Positions 45,894 to 58,647 of a DNA stretch of 64,000 nucleotides are shown piece by piece. The notes below the pieces were generated by a model that did no database searches, was not told the DNA's origin, and saw nothing but the letters and a program-made list of their open reading frames with translations. Each line of letters opens with the position of its first letter. Position 1 is the stretch's first letter. Origin of the DNA: Zopfochytrium polystomum (lineage: Eukaryota > Chytridiomycota > Chytridiomycetes > Chytridiales > Chytridiaceae); assembly GCA_025765615.1 (NCBI GenBank), contig JAIVFJ010000096.1:124001-188000 (forward strand), in the 5' to 3' direction. The position numbers were made by a program, and so were the translations under genes.

Positions 45894-48753
45894 ACAACAA
45901 GCCCAAGCCAACAACTTTCCGTTGATGCAACCACAGGGGCAGGTTCCAGTTCCGCCGGCGTCGGCAGCCGCTGATCCTCTCGGAGGGCTTCCGACCGGAG
46001 CTTTTATGTCTGCAAGCAGCCCTCCGCCGACGATGTCAATGAACTCTCAGCTTCCTGCCGGCCAACCAGGAACGCCGGCCCAGGGCGGCTCTGCCGGCCA
46101 GGCGGTCAACGGCGTACTATCTCCACCTAAGCCTTCACCAAGAGTTTCGGCGGGACAAACGGTTTCACTGAAAAAGAATACCAGCACACCGTCTGCGATT
46201 CCTGCCCCCAACGCTGCTTCCGGCCCCGCAAACGTTGTGCCAAATAATGGATCTCCGGTTGTCCAGAGCTCACAGGCGATGTCGCCATCTCCCGCAGTGA
46301 CACCGGGTCAGCCGATGTCCTTGCTGCAACAGCGGCAGATGCAAGTGCTTGCGCAGCAGCAACAGGCTCTTTTGAGCCTTCAGCAAATCCACAGCCTTAT
46401 TGCGAGTGGAACAGTGCCACCAGCGCAGCAGCAGTTTCTTTTCAACCAACGAAATCATATCATCCAACAGCTGCAAGCGCAGAGCCAAGTGCAGAGCCAA
46501 GTTTCGCCGCAGATGTTGCAGCAGTTGCAGCAACAGCAAAGCATGATTCAGCAACAGCATCTTCTTCAGCAGCAGCAATTTCAACAACAGCAACAGCTTC
46601 AGCAGCAGCAGCAGCAACAACAACAACAGCAGCAGCAGCAGCAACAGTTACAACTTCAAATGCAGCAGCAGCTACACCAGCAGCAATTGCAGCAGCAGCA
46701 TCAGTTGGAGCTGCAGCAGCCTCCCGTAACGCCCGTCGCGCTTCCGACGATGAGCTCAACTGCGTCGGAAGCTCCGTCTGCGGATACTGCTCCGGCCGTA
46801 GCACCCCCTCCTCCGGCGTCTGCACCACCAGGAGCCCAATCAGCTGCAGCACGGAAAGCAAAGAAAGCGCTGCAAGCCCAACAACGGAAAGAAGCGAAAT
46901 TGCAGGTGGAAAAGGAGAAAAAGCAGAAGAAGGAAGAAAACGAAAAGAAGAAGCGCGAGGCAGAAACCAAGAAGGCGGCAATGAACGCTGCGGCGGCAGC
47001 GGCGAAGGAGCAAGAAATGCAGAGACTGCACGAGGAGCAAAATTTGTTGCAGCAACAACAAATTCACCAGCAGACTCAGCTACTGCTGCAACCACAGCAC
47101 CAGCCCCAGCAACCCCAACAGCCTCCCAACCCACCGCAGCCGCCCATCGCGCCACATCTTGTTGAGGAAGTAACCCAGCAGCAGCCCATCATCCACAGTG
47201 GCACCAACGAAATCAACCCGGTGGACGACTCTTCCAACTTCATGCCCAACAACCACCCTTTCTTCACAATTTGGGACGACGACTCCGCCGTCCAAATCTC
47301 CGCAGCGGATGGCGGCGAGGTCCCGTTCGACGATATTTTCGATCTAGACTACCAGTCACCGCCGCCCTCCCCGTCGAAAAAGGAAGGGGAAGTAGCACCA
47401 GTAACCGGAAAGCGCCAGCGGGAAGAAGATGAATGGGTCAACATGACCGCCACGACCCCCATCCAACCCACTGATACAGCAGAGGGTGGTGACGCTGACC
47501 GCAAGCCAGAGGTCTCGAGTCTCGACTCAAACCCAGCCCCTTTGCCTGCTAAAACTGCGCCAGGCTCATCAGCAGAGGCGGCTGGTGCAGATGGAAGTGA
47601 AGGGCAAGAGTCCTTTCGTCCGACGAAAACTCTGAAGGTACAGCACACTGGTTCCTACCTCTCTACGCCCGGCGACGAGTTGGACCGGGCTAGCGGTGGT
47701 GGAGGCGCTGTCGTAGCAAATGTTGGCGGGCAGCCCGAGTTAAAGCTGGAACCTTCATCGTCTGCATCAGGGTCGTCGCCGAAAGTGAAGGACGAAGGGA
47801 CCGTTTCTGGCATCAAGTCCGAAGTCGCTGTGGGAAACCCTTCCGCAACGGCCGCTGAGTCGACACTGCAAGCTCGGCATAACTCGTCGGACAGTTCGTC
47901 GTCGAGTGCGGCTGACACACATTCTAGCTTACAATCCGCACCAGCTGAGACCGGCGACCTGGTTGGGATGGCGGGTGTCGATGACGAGACTGACGCCATT
48001 ATGAAGCTATTAGAGCAGCAAAATGAGACCGAGTCGAGTCCACCGGCCGCACCAGGCACGATTGAGGCCGAGCTGGCTCAATTGGAGGAACGGTTTGGGC
48101 TCAAAAGTAGCGTGATTGAAGAGCCCGGCGATCAAAAGAGCACCTCCTCGGCTATGTTTAGCTTCGATCTCTTACAGTCGTCCTCCTCGTCCGCGTCATC
48201 CGCTTCGGCGTCCGTCACGTCTTCATCTTCATCGGCCAGCTCCGGTGGGGTTGACAAACGGTTAATGATTCTATCGACCCTGGAACCGTTCCGTTTTATG
48301 CTGAAAATCTCGTCAAGGCAAAGCTACGAGTCGCAAGACAACAGTTTCTTCTTTGGCAGTCGCAAACGGCCCAGTAAACCCTCATCCAGTGTTCTTACTG
48401 GAGACAGTGTCGAATCAAGCGGGGATGACTTTTTCGGCCTTGTTGGATCGGGTGCAGACGGTCTGAACGATGGGAACGACGCAGACAGCGACCCTTTTTC
48501 GTTCTTTGCCTCGCCCCCTGTGATTGAACACTTTGAGGTGGTTGAGGATGGTGAGAACATGAATGCGGCTGCCGATATGCAGCGGCGTGCGCGCGAACTC
48601 GGCGTTGGGACGCGCGGGTCACGGTTACGGATCACCCAGGTGATGGAGATGTGCGTGGACGTAGCGCAAAACGGGCCGCTGGAAACGTCTGGCGCGGGCA
48701 TCGAATTAGACACAAGTTTTCTTGACGACGCGGCAGGGCTCTTTGGCTTTTGA
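42874..48753 (+). CDS. MED15: Mediator subunit 15 / Gal11-like KIX coactivator
   Basis: MED15 is the tail-module subunit of Mediator that receives activation domains through its KIX fold. Six exons (42874-43679, 43750-43858, 43917-43977, 44060-45129, 45195-45302, 45376-48753) join in phase to 1,843 residues. The KIX-like domain is at about 258-322: LTQNDRLTFIERL, then KEVLPPAQQNESKLRELA and DYVSAISQQMQKL. A second helical block at about 669-740 (DEQKAAVQQKMKEMHTLYSE ... KQMMKVQYDGIE) resembles the fungal MED15 middle domain. Very long polyglutamine tracts flank these blocks (about 110-250, 350-590, 870-900 and 1110-1200), with a charged coiled stretch near 1215-1270. The acidic tail has short hydrophobic-acidic motifs such as DDIFDLDY. 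The first intron has a GTATGT donor and a 70-base length. Confidence 0.8.
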
Positions 48754-49476
48754 TGCCGAATCGTGCGAAGTATTTTCAGAACGCCATCCCTACACTTGAC
48801 CCCTGACGGCGCCCTCACATCTCCTCTTTCCTTTAATTTTCCCCACTACATCACCCCCCACCCTCGTTCTCTTCAAAGTGCCGTTTTCTCCATTTTCTTC
48901 CCCATGCCTTCTTTGTGCCTGATGTGATGGTTACTGTGCGTCTCGCGGGTTTATTGCTGTGTTGTTTTTCATTCTTGTCTGTATCTCTGTCTTCCTTCCC
49001 GACTTTCGTAGCCCACAACTTCCTCCCTTGTCTCGCACGGGGTTCCACATGTTTCTCAGCCTTCTGATCTGGGGCCGCCTATTCGTGCAACCCACGCTCT
49101 TACAATCCGAATTATCCCCTCCCCGTGCGGACATTGCCTCGCCTTTTTCCCGCTACCCTCCGCCCATCTTTCCTCTCCGCTTACATTTGGTTGGGTGGTT
49201 TTTTCCCTTGTTTTCTTCTTTTTACCAAACTGGAGGTTTTTCTTATTTTTTTTTATCACTCCTTGTGTTTTTACCCTCTCGTGCTACTCCTACCCCCCGC
49301 CTTTCTTTCTCGTCCTACCACTCACGTGCGTCGTCGCCTTACTACAACTACAACTACTGTCTTTCTCTTCTCATGAATCTGTGAACCCCTCCCTCCCGTC
49401 GTCGTCGTCCGCCGCAGCTGGTCGCTTTCAACATGGAACTCTGTTTTTTTTTGTGGTTTTCTCTCTCGTCTGTCAG

Positions 49477-49528
<52 letters not shown>

Positions 49529-50282
49529 GCAAAGGATACTGTTTTCCTCGCCCTGTCTGTGTCTGCGTGTGTGTCCTTTATGTTTGTTCCCTTGCCGGCA
49601 CATCCTCTAAAAACGAGCTGCATTCGTCGCTTTGTCTTACCTTATTTTTTTCCTTTTTTTTTTTTTTTTTTTTTTTTGGGTGTGGTGGGTTCACCTGACA
49701 AGTCACGCTTGTTCTGGTCCGTTTGTTCGTGGCCGGCACTCCAATGATGTGCTCGATTTTGTTCCCGAGACGGACCATTCTTTGTTTCCTCGGAGATTTT
49801 TGGCGAGTATAAAAAACGACTTCTCGCTCCTCTCTCCCATCCCCATCCCCAGTCCAATGCGTGATCCCCTCCTCCATCTGGCCTTCCCCCCCCCTTGCGA
49901 TCTCAACGCCGCTCAGGCCGCGACCGCAACGGGCTTCGCCGGGCAGCGTCGAGCGCCTCCAGTCCAGAAGGGGTCGCCCTCCCCTTCTCACACCCATTCA
50001 GTCCAGCAGTGAATCCCAACCCAACCCGCGCTCTTCCTCTTGCTTGCGCCCCCTCCCTTTTCTACAAACCACTGGTTACATAGGTGTCCCGCCTTAACCC
50101 CACCGCGACACACAACTGATGCCAGTGAAGAACCACCTCCTACCGTAGGACCGCCCCCGCACCTATCCGGAGGGAGGGTGTTTGTTTCTACGTCTTCAAA
50201 AGGGGGCGGCCGCCGGATGCACAAGCAGGGCTTGATGGGGCTTTTTTCAGCTCTCTGGCTCTCTAGAGTTTGGCGGACACTC

Positions 50283-50318
<36 letters not shown>

Positions 50319-51091
50319 CCTTCCCGTTTCGGCTGACAAGGCAAAAAATACAGAATAAACATGTGCACACTTTTTGACACAACATCGACCCGCTTATCCC
50401 CTTCCTTTTGTGAACCGGCCTTCCCGTGCGCGCCACCACTACGAGGTCCGGCCCCCCCGCACGAGGGACCAGCCTGCGGACACAACCCTTCCCCTGCGTT
50501 GGGCCGCGGCGCTTGGTGGCCTTCTCCAGGGACGGCATGAACTTTTCCCGGACATCCCGTTGTCGGGGTTGTTGGGGTTGCGCGTTCCGCGGAGGAGCGT
50601 GGACCGGGAAAGCGAGGTCGCTCGCGGAGTCATTCGCCTAAAACCTCTTTCTTGTCCGATCGATCTGTTGGACATTGCGCCAGTTGTCGCTTGTAGTGCG
50701 CCGCTCCCAGGCGGTCGGCGGCGTTCTGGAGAGTGCCCGTGCGGAAGGGGCTTCGGCGTCAGCCTTGCGCTTGGACGCGGTGGGACGGTGCCGACCTGTG
50801 GTAGGCGGCGGCGGAGGGAGGTCGTCTTCCTCACTGATGCCCCTATTGGGTGGCGGAGCGAGCCATGGGGGAGACGAAGTCGTTGCGGTCCCCATCAGCA
50901 AAGGGAAGAGAAACAAATTCAAATTCCGCCTAACGCATTTCTCTCCGCCCCCCTGCTGGTGCCTTGGAGCGCTCTGCGACCGCTCTTGGAAGATTTCTTC
51001 TGCCGCAAGCGCGAATCGTTGTACTCCCATCTTGTATTACAGTACCATAATCGTCAGAGAAAAAAAAAAGGAGTCAGGCGCCCCCAACATT
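48754..51091. other. Convergent 3' intergenic region
   Basis: It lies between the MED15 and Tim-like 3' ends. CT (49481-49518) and T tracts (49651-49678, 50288-50318) occur. Frames on both strands lack domains. Confidence 0.5.
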
Positions 51092-52382
51092 CTACGCCTT
51101 CACCGGGCGCGACGCCGCACTCGCATCCCCGACACCGTCCCCGACGACGACGGGCGCGGCCGCGGCCGCGGCGGCCGCCGCCTCGCCGCCGTCGACATCC
51201 AGCCCCAACTCGCGCGCCCTCGCCCTCAGCGCGGCGACCTGGCGCTCGAGCTTCTCCGTCTTTTCGTTGAGCCTGACGCGGTACTCCATGTCGAGCGCGT
51301 TGACCAGCGGGCTCAGCCAGGCCGGCACGTCGTCGACGACCTCGGCCATGGCGCCGACCGCGCGCCGCCGCACCCACCCGACCGCCGCGCCGACCGGGTC
51401 AAACTGCCCGGTCGCCGGCGCCAGCGCCGGCTCCGAGGCGCTGTCGAACGGACGCCGGTAGAACCCGAGGTACCGGTCCGCCCACGCTTGCTTCTTGATC
51501 CGGTCCAAAGCGTACCCGTCCAGCGGCGGCCGCGCGTCCGCGCCGGCGCCGTCGGCGGCGCCGTGCGCCCGTAGGATCGCGTCGTCCGTGTCGCGCAGCC
51601 GCGCCCCCGCGCTCAGCCGCCAGTGGCGTAGCACCGTCGACGTCATCTGGATCCCGCCCGCCAGCAGCGCGTAAAACATGGCGCCGGGCAGTCCGTACCC
51701 GCGGCCGCCTGTTTGTTTTTTTGGTGGGGTGGGGGGCAGAGAAGTAAGTCCAAAAAAAACCCACAAAAAGGAAAAACAAAAAAAAAAACGAAAAAAAAAA
51801 AAAACCACTCACGCGCAACCCTCCCCAACCCGCCGCCCACGACCGCGCCGGCGGCCAGCGTCCCAAGCATGTCGTCCTTGTCCCGGAACGCCAGCACGTC
51901 CTCGCCGCGCTGCAGGTGCCCGCGCTGCCGGTAGTGCAGCACGCCCTCGCGGATGGCTTTTTGTCGTTTGACATGTGTGTGTGTGTGTGTGTGTGTATGC
52001 GCGTATGCGCGTTACGTACGTTGCTGTCAGAGAACGCCAAAGGAAACAAATGAAAAACAACAGGAAATATTCAAGCAGCCCCCCCACTCTCCCCCCTCAA
52101 CTCAACTGAAAAACGGCACCGACAACAGCACCCAGTTCGCGCCCATCGAGAACGCCCACGACGCCGGGCTCTGCGCTTTCCACACCGCCAGCAGCGCCCC
52201 GAGCGTCGACCCGGCGACGCCTGCGTTGTTGTTGTTTTTGTTTTGTTTTGTATTTTTTGTTTGGGGGTGAGGGGGTGGCGATTGGGACCCAGAAAGCAGC
52301 GATAATAAGAAAAAAGAAAAATAGCTGAGGGTCGGCGCGCCGGGATCGCGCGTCGGATCGCTCTCGCTCCCTCTCTCTCTCC

Positions 52383-52435
<53 letters not shown>

Positions 52436-52758
52436 CTCCACTCTCTCCAACTCTCTCTTGCGTTACCCGATCCGACGACGGCCTGGCCGGCAAAGACGGC
52501 CGATCCGGCCACGGTGCGGTGGAACTGTGGGGGACTGCTGCTGTTGTGGGACGAAGAAGGAGAAGGAGAAGGAGAAGAAGAAGAAGAAGAAGAAGACGAC
52601 GACGACGCTGCCGCTTCTTTTGCGTCCGTCGTCGCCGCGGCGCCCGCGACGATCGGCCGGGGCGGCGGCGGCGGCGGCAGCGGCGCGGGCGATGTCGGCG
52701 TCGATCCGGCTGCTGCTGCTGCTGCGCTCGGCGCGGCGCCGTTGTTGAAGAAGCCCAT
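51092..52758 (-). CDS. Tim17/Tim22/Tim23-family-like membrane protein
   Basis: Exons 52758-52467, 52220-52107, 51956-51813 and 51708-51092 join in phase to 388 residues. Residues 1-95 are Pro/Ser/Ala-rich. Small-residue helices follow: GVAGSTLGALLAVWKAQSPASWAFSMGANWVLLS across exon 2, a DKDDMLGTLAAGAVVGGGLG helix in exon 3, and LPGAMFYALLAGGIQM in exon 4. Gly-rich helices of this kind with a polar loop are typical of Tim17/22/23 proteins of the inner mitochondrial membrane. An IREGVLHYR segment precedes the third helix. The tail has a coiled coil (about 330-365). The family call rests on pattern only. The exon 3 acceptor is CAAAAAG with no pyrimidine tract. Confidence 0.55.
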
Positions 52759-53208
52759 ACCAATTTTTTTTTCGTTTTTGTTTGACTTTATTTCATAACC
52801 CGTGACAAGTTCGTTCCGTTCCGACAACTCTGAAACAAACAAACAACAAAAAAAAAACAAACAGCTTCAAGTCAGCTGACCCACAGTAAAATAATGTTTG
52901 GAAGAAAGAAAAAAAAAAAAAAAAAAAAAAAAGAGACTCCTCCTTGGTGATATAGTCACCATCCGCCCCCACCATCGGCCCCGCCCCGTCCGTGATCATC
53001 GATCGATGCGTGCTTCCCCCGCAGTAGAAAACTAGGAAGAAACCAAAAATTAAACAAGTATGCCATAGGGAGAAGTAGTAATACACAAAAGGAGAGGAAG
53101 AGCGAGATGAAGCGAGAGCGGGGGGGGCGACATCGTCATCTTCAACCAGCAACCCTCCCCTTCCATCCATCCCTCCCTTCCTCCCTTCCCTCGGACCGCC
53201 GAGCCAGC
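52759..53208. other. Intergenic between two minus-strand genes
   Basis: An A tract lies at 52909-52931. No supported frame. It is likely the promoter and leader of the Tim-like gene plus the 3' UTR of the kinase gene. Confidence 0.5.
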
Positions 53209-56200
53209 CTAGTCTGGCTGCGCGCCGAGCCAGGGATGTGTGAGGCACTGCGCAGCCGTGGCTCTCCGCAGTGGGTTAATGACAAAGCAGCAGTTGGTGA
53301 GGAAGCTTTCCAGCGCCTGCGGGTGTTTCGTACGTTGCGAAAAAATAAAAAAAATAAAGCCAGAGTGAGGGAATAAGGCAGAGTGCGTTTAGCAGCAGGG
53401 CGACAGGATGAAAAAAAAAAAAAAAAAAAAAAAAAAAACAGAAAAAAACGCACCAACGAGAGGTCTGGAGGCAGCGGCGGCCCTTCTTCCCGCTGTCCGA
53501 TCCAGTACAGCGCCGTATACTGGTCGAGATCCCGGTACGGTGGATTCCCAGTAAGCATTTCGATAACGGTGCATCCGAGGCTCCTGCATGGTCAAGGACA
53601 TCAGCCCCACTCAAACGCAGGCAGGAATCAAACGGCACCCTCATATTGCACGCCAACCAAACAAACGGTATCTTGCATCGCGCACTGTTTGAGCACTCAC
53701 CAGATATCTGACTGCGGCAGCCTTTCCTCCAAATTCACAATCTTTTTCCGTGTTTTTTTTTTGTGGTTTCGGGAACAATTTGGATTACTTTGATGCCGGG
53801 GTGTACGGAGGCTTCCAAATTCGCCCTCTCGACTGACCTCTGGTGCTATCCAATAAGCCGTTCCAGCTGCGGCGAGTGAAGGAGGGGGACCCGGACAAAG
53901 TTAGGTTTCCACCGCAACGTCAGTGAGAGTCCTCGTCACATCGCCTTCTCACATCGAAAAAAAGAAACCAGCCCAAAAGACTGCCTCACTTACGTGTTGC
54001 GTTGGACTTTCGCTGCGATGCGGTCAACGTTTCGGACACGCCAAAGTCCGTCAGCTTCACCGTTCCGTCCTTGGTAGTGAGAACGTTTGCACACTGCCAT
54101 TATTCCGGATGGGGAAAGGAAGGGTGAGGAGAAATAATTCAGTTTTGCTGGTACCGAACCGAGCGCAGGAGACCACTGCGTGGATCAACAGTGCAAATAA
54201 AAAGAGGGGGACACACAACCTTTAAGTCCAGGTGAGCAATATTCTTCCCGTGCAAGTAGTCCAGACCAATCAGGATACCACGAGTGTACGTGCAGCACAG
54301 CGGTTCCGATAGCACGCCAAACTGCCGAATCATGGTGAGAAGCGAGCCATTTTCAGCGTACCTGGGGGGGAGTGGGGGGGTTGGATAAAATGCATAGGAT
54401 CAGAAAACACTGCGGTGTGAAACTTGCATGAAGCGAGGCAATCCTTACTCCAAAACAATGTGCAAATAACTGCCTTCTACCGCAAAGCCGTGGTACTGTG
54501 TAATGTTTGGGTGTGACAAGGACCGCAGCAGCTCGACCTCGCCCTTGAGGTGGAGAAACAAGAAACGGGGGAGGGGGATTCCCTTAGCATCTCTCACGCA
54601 AACGCTTCCCCTTCCCCTCTTCCCCCTTCTCCATCGATCTGTACCATAAGGTCCTTCATACTGGATCCATCCTTCTCAACGATAGGGATTCGTTTAATTG
54701 CGACAACTTCCCCTAGGAGACAAAGCTTTGGCTGAGTGGATTTTCGCTTCTTCGATTCCCCCCGCAAGGAGTTCGGAAAGAAACATGGGTGTTTACCAGT
54801 TCCGGAGTTCAGGGCCCTGTGGTTTTGTGAAAATTATAGAAGAAGTATAAGGATGTCGCGCTCAATCCCGATCGACAGGTTTCACCATCGACTTACTTGT
54901 ACACCACCCCAAACTGTCCCTTTCCAAGGCGGTTTCCAAGGCGCTGATCCAAGCAACAATAAAATTTACCAGGTTAGCCCACGCTTTGCAAAGAGTCTCC
55001 CTATCGGCGAAAAAATAAAAAAAACCCCCCCCCAAAAGCACTTACAAGAGCAACCGCGACGCCATTGACGGTAACCGTGACACACCGACCGTGCAACCCA
55101 TCCTCGGATTCACCCGTGAACACCCGCGGAGACGATTTGCTCTTTGGTTCGCCCTTGGGCGGTAGCTTTGTTCTAGGGGCTGACGTGACGGATGCCGAGG
55201 TGGTAGCGCCCGAGAGCTCGGCGGGAGATTCGGTTTGGCGCGACAGGAGGGGCGCTCGTGGAAGCCTGCTCGTCGAGTCTGATGATGATGGGGCCGCAGA
55301 CGGAACCGGCGACGGCGCCGCGGACTGCGAAGATTGTGCATGTGGTGGTGGCGGTGGTGGTGGCGATGTTGTCGGGTAGAGACGTTGAATGGCGAGAATA
55401 GTGACGACGACCTTTTTGGGAATGTTTTAATCGCCGCTTCTCCACAGAGGAGGAAAGCAAAATAGCATTCCAAGCCCCCCTCCAAACCTGAGGAAGATTC
55501 TTCGCCTCATACAGGTCGACTGTTTGAAACATATCGTGCCCAGAAAGGCCAAGCGACCGGGCCACCCCGAGAAAGAGGCCAATATTTTCCATGTGCTTGA
55601 AAGCATTCCGCCGCAAAGACTTGCGCTGCTGTTCGCTCTTGACGTTGGGAAGGCATCCGGGCAGGATGGCATTCGCAAGTCTTGGGGGGGTGAGAGATGA
55701 GAGGGGGAATAACAAAAAAAAAAGTAGACCCAAAGGACCCTCAGCTCGGCCAGATCGCAAACGCATCGCCCTTACAAGGTCGGAGATCAGGGAACGGCCC
55801 CGCTCCTCTCGCACTCTCCCTCTCCTTCCATCGCATTGGGAGCTCACCGGCATAGCACGACGCCGTCCCGCAGAAGCCCGTGGAGCTCTTCCAGCGTCGG
55901 GTTCTCGGGAAGCTCGCCGACGCCGTCGCCGCATCCGCGCAGCGCGGCGTTGATGTACCGCACGGCGTCCGACACGTCGCGCCGCAGCCGCTCTCGCGCA
56001 AACTGCAGCGTCACGGCCTCGACCTCGTCCTCGTCGTCGTCGTCCCCGTCGTCGTGCCCGCGGTACGCATCGCCGACGGATGCTGCCGCCGCCGAACGAC
56101 TGACGCCGCCATCGGCGCCGTCGTCGCCGTCGCCCTCGCCGTTCCCTCCGGCTCGGAAGCGACCGCTCTTGGCGCCTCTGTTGCCTTGGCCGTGGTCGTT

Positions 56201-56299
56201 TCGGGTGTTGTTGCTGGTGCTGGTGCTGGTGCTGCTGGTGCTGCTGGTGCTGCCGTCGGCGGCACCGCCGCCGACAACTGCCGCCGCCGCCACCACCAT
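53209..56299 (-). CDS. Calponin-homology domain fused to a STE/MAP3K-like protein kinase
   Basis: Thirteen exons join in phase to 596 residues: 56299-55848, 55680-55488, 55411-55046, 54943-54897, 54816-54797 (20 bases), 54712-54645, 54543-54449, 54361-54220, 54093-53994, 53866-53838, 53741-53701, 53583-53454 and 53316-53209. Residues about 75-230 are a CH domain: [20 protein letters not shown], then [13 protein letters not shown] and [11 protein letters not shown]. The kinase domain starts near 335 with GKGQFG, then VAIK, helix-[39 protein letters not shown] and a closing LTHPWL. The sequence is close to the Cdc7/SepH/MAP3K-epsilon type. HLDLK has Leu in place of the Arg of HRD, so it is a non-RD kinase, but Lys, Glu, Asp and DFG remain. 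CH domains bind actin or signalling partners. A septation or cytoskeleton role is inference. Confidence 0.82.
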
Positions 56300-56773
56300 G
56301 TCAAAATTCGTTCCCCGCTTGCCACCCTGGAAGGAAGCCACCTGTTGATGATAACAGACAAAAAAAAAAAAAAAAGAAAAAAAAAACAAAAAAAAAAAAA
56401 AGGGTTGAAAATTTTGTGCAAAATGGAGATGGGAGATGAGAAGAGAGCAGGGGGAACTGGGAGACAAAACCGGACAATTGCCCTCATCGCGGCGCGTTGT
56501 CCCGGCCGCTCCACTCTGCAACACCGTCAACAAGGCAACGGACCACACCAACTGAAACTTTTTGTTGCGCAAGCCGCCACACCAGGACTGGACAATGGCA
56601 GTAGTCAGCGAGTGTGGTTCGCCTCTGCCCGCGACGGGGGGGGGGGGAACGCACACACAAGTGCTGCTCTTTTTTCCTCCTTGCCCGGGTACTTTGCCTT
56701 GTCCAAGATAGCCACCCGTGCGGTTGTCACAACAATGTTCACAGGAGAAAGAAGTTCTTGCTCCTCTTCAACC

Positions 56774-56804
<31 letters not shown>

Positions 56805-57635
56805 TGAGAACAAAAACGGTGGCTCACCGTCTTGCGCTCTCTATTTACCAACACAACTTCAAGGTTTGCATTTGAACCGTATGAGTCCGCTCTGAGCAAG
56901 CCTAGGGCCCGTGAGGGGCGGTATACTTGGTCATTATGAGTAAACAGCCCACGGGCCGCCGATAAGCACGCAGGTGCACCGACAAGCCAGCGATCGAGCG
57001 CTCGTTCCAGGCGCGTCGGCGCCATTTACTAAAAAATTTATTTTTTTATTTTTTTTTTCTTGGCGCCCCAGTTGTAGTCTTGTTGTGTTGCGCGTGTTTT
57101 TTTTTTTTTTTTTTTTTTTTTTGATTCGTCGCTCTTTCACCCTCCCCTTTTTTTTGATGGGGTTGGGTGGGAACGCCCGATGACGAGAGTGAGGCATAAA
57201 GATTTAACTTTTTTTTTTTTTTTCTGTTTCAAGTTTGGCAAAGGTTCCCCAGCGGGCTTGAGAGAAAAAACACGTCATGCATGCAAAAACAAAGAAAAGA
57301 AGAAAAGGTCGAGACACCAACAACCCGATTGTGTAATTGGTAGTGTAACGAAACAAACACGAAACAAGAAAAAAAATGAACATCTACAGAAAAAGAAGAA
57401 AAAAGGCAACAAAGAGAAACATTGAACGACCCCCGGGATGAAGGATCGGAAAGACGTTTCCCGACGTGATAATTTATCAGGCTAACAACTTTTGGCGCGA
57501 GAAAACGAAGCCGCTGCCACCGGCTCGGAAAACGAACAAAGAGGGACAGCGGAGCTGCGGAACGAAGCGGGAGGCGCGGCGACAAAGGGAGACAGGGCAC
57601 GATAGAGAGATAGAATATGGAGAGAGAGAAAAAAA

Positions 57636-57699
<64 letters not shown>

Positions 57700-57706
57700 G
57701 AGAGAG

Positions 57707-57763
<57 letters not shown>

Positions 57764-58457
57764 AGAGAGAGAGAGATAGATAGAGAGAGTGAGCGAGTGA
57801 GCGAGAGATAGAGTGTGTGTGTGTGTGTGTGTGTGGTGTGTGTGACTGAGAAAGCGTGAGTCTTCATGCAGTGCAAAGCTTCGCCGCTTCCGCCTCCCGT
57901 TAGGACGGCGTGGAAGCAGCATCATTTCTTGCACCACACACACCCCCCAACAAGCCCACACACTGCACATGAGATTGAGAAGTACTGCACGGCCCATCGC
58001 GTTCGCCCTTGCGGCGCGTCGCCAAAAACTTGCCATTTGTAGTTTGACCTTTGCCGTATTTCCCACGCACCCACCAAACACCTTTCCGCCTCCGAACGGC
58101 TCACCCCACACCCCTCGGCAACCGCATGGATGCATTCAATCTCCAACGGCAAAACACACACGCACACGCACACACGCACACACACACACACACAAACACA
58201 CAACACCCCACAGCTTGGACCGTCTTTGTCTCAGCCTCTCTCTCTCTCTCTCTCTCTCCCTCTCTATCTAGCTATCTCTGTCCCCTTCATTGACTAGTTT
58301 TCCCGTCTATTATATATTAGGTCCATGACATAAAAAACCCGTTGCGCGAACACGATCGAGAGACCGCCGCCCACCAGCTGGAGATATTGTGCTGGCCAGA
58401 ACTACTTTTCTTTCTCCTGTTTCTGTTTCTGTTTCTGTCTCTCTCTCTCTCTCGCTG

Positions 58458-58495
<38 letters not shown>

Positions 58496-58647
58496 TCTCA
58501 CCTCTCTCCTCGTCTCTTGCGCGTGCTTGGCTGCTTGTCTACGTGTTCGTTCACTGAATCGGCGAATTCTGCAGCCTGTCGTGTTGTCCGTCTGTCTGTC
58601 TCCCTGCTCTCTCTCAGAGCTCAGCTCTCGGCCATCGACTCGATCCA
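56300..58647. other. Divergent promoter region with GA and GT tracts
   Basis: It lies between the starts of the CH-kinase (minus) and CCCH (plus) genes. A (GA)n tract at about 57602-57790, a GT tract at 57811-57842, a CA tract at 58155-58202 and CT tracts at 58235-58262 and 58437-58495 are present. A runs also occur (56773-56802 and others). No supported gene. Confidence 0.5.
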
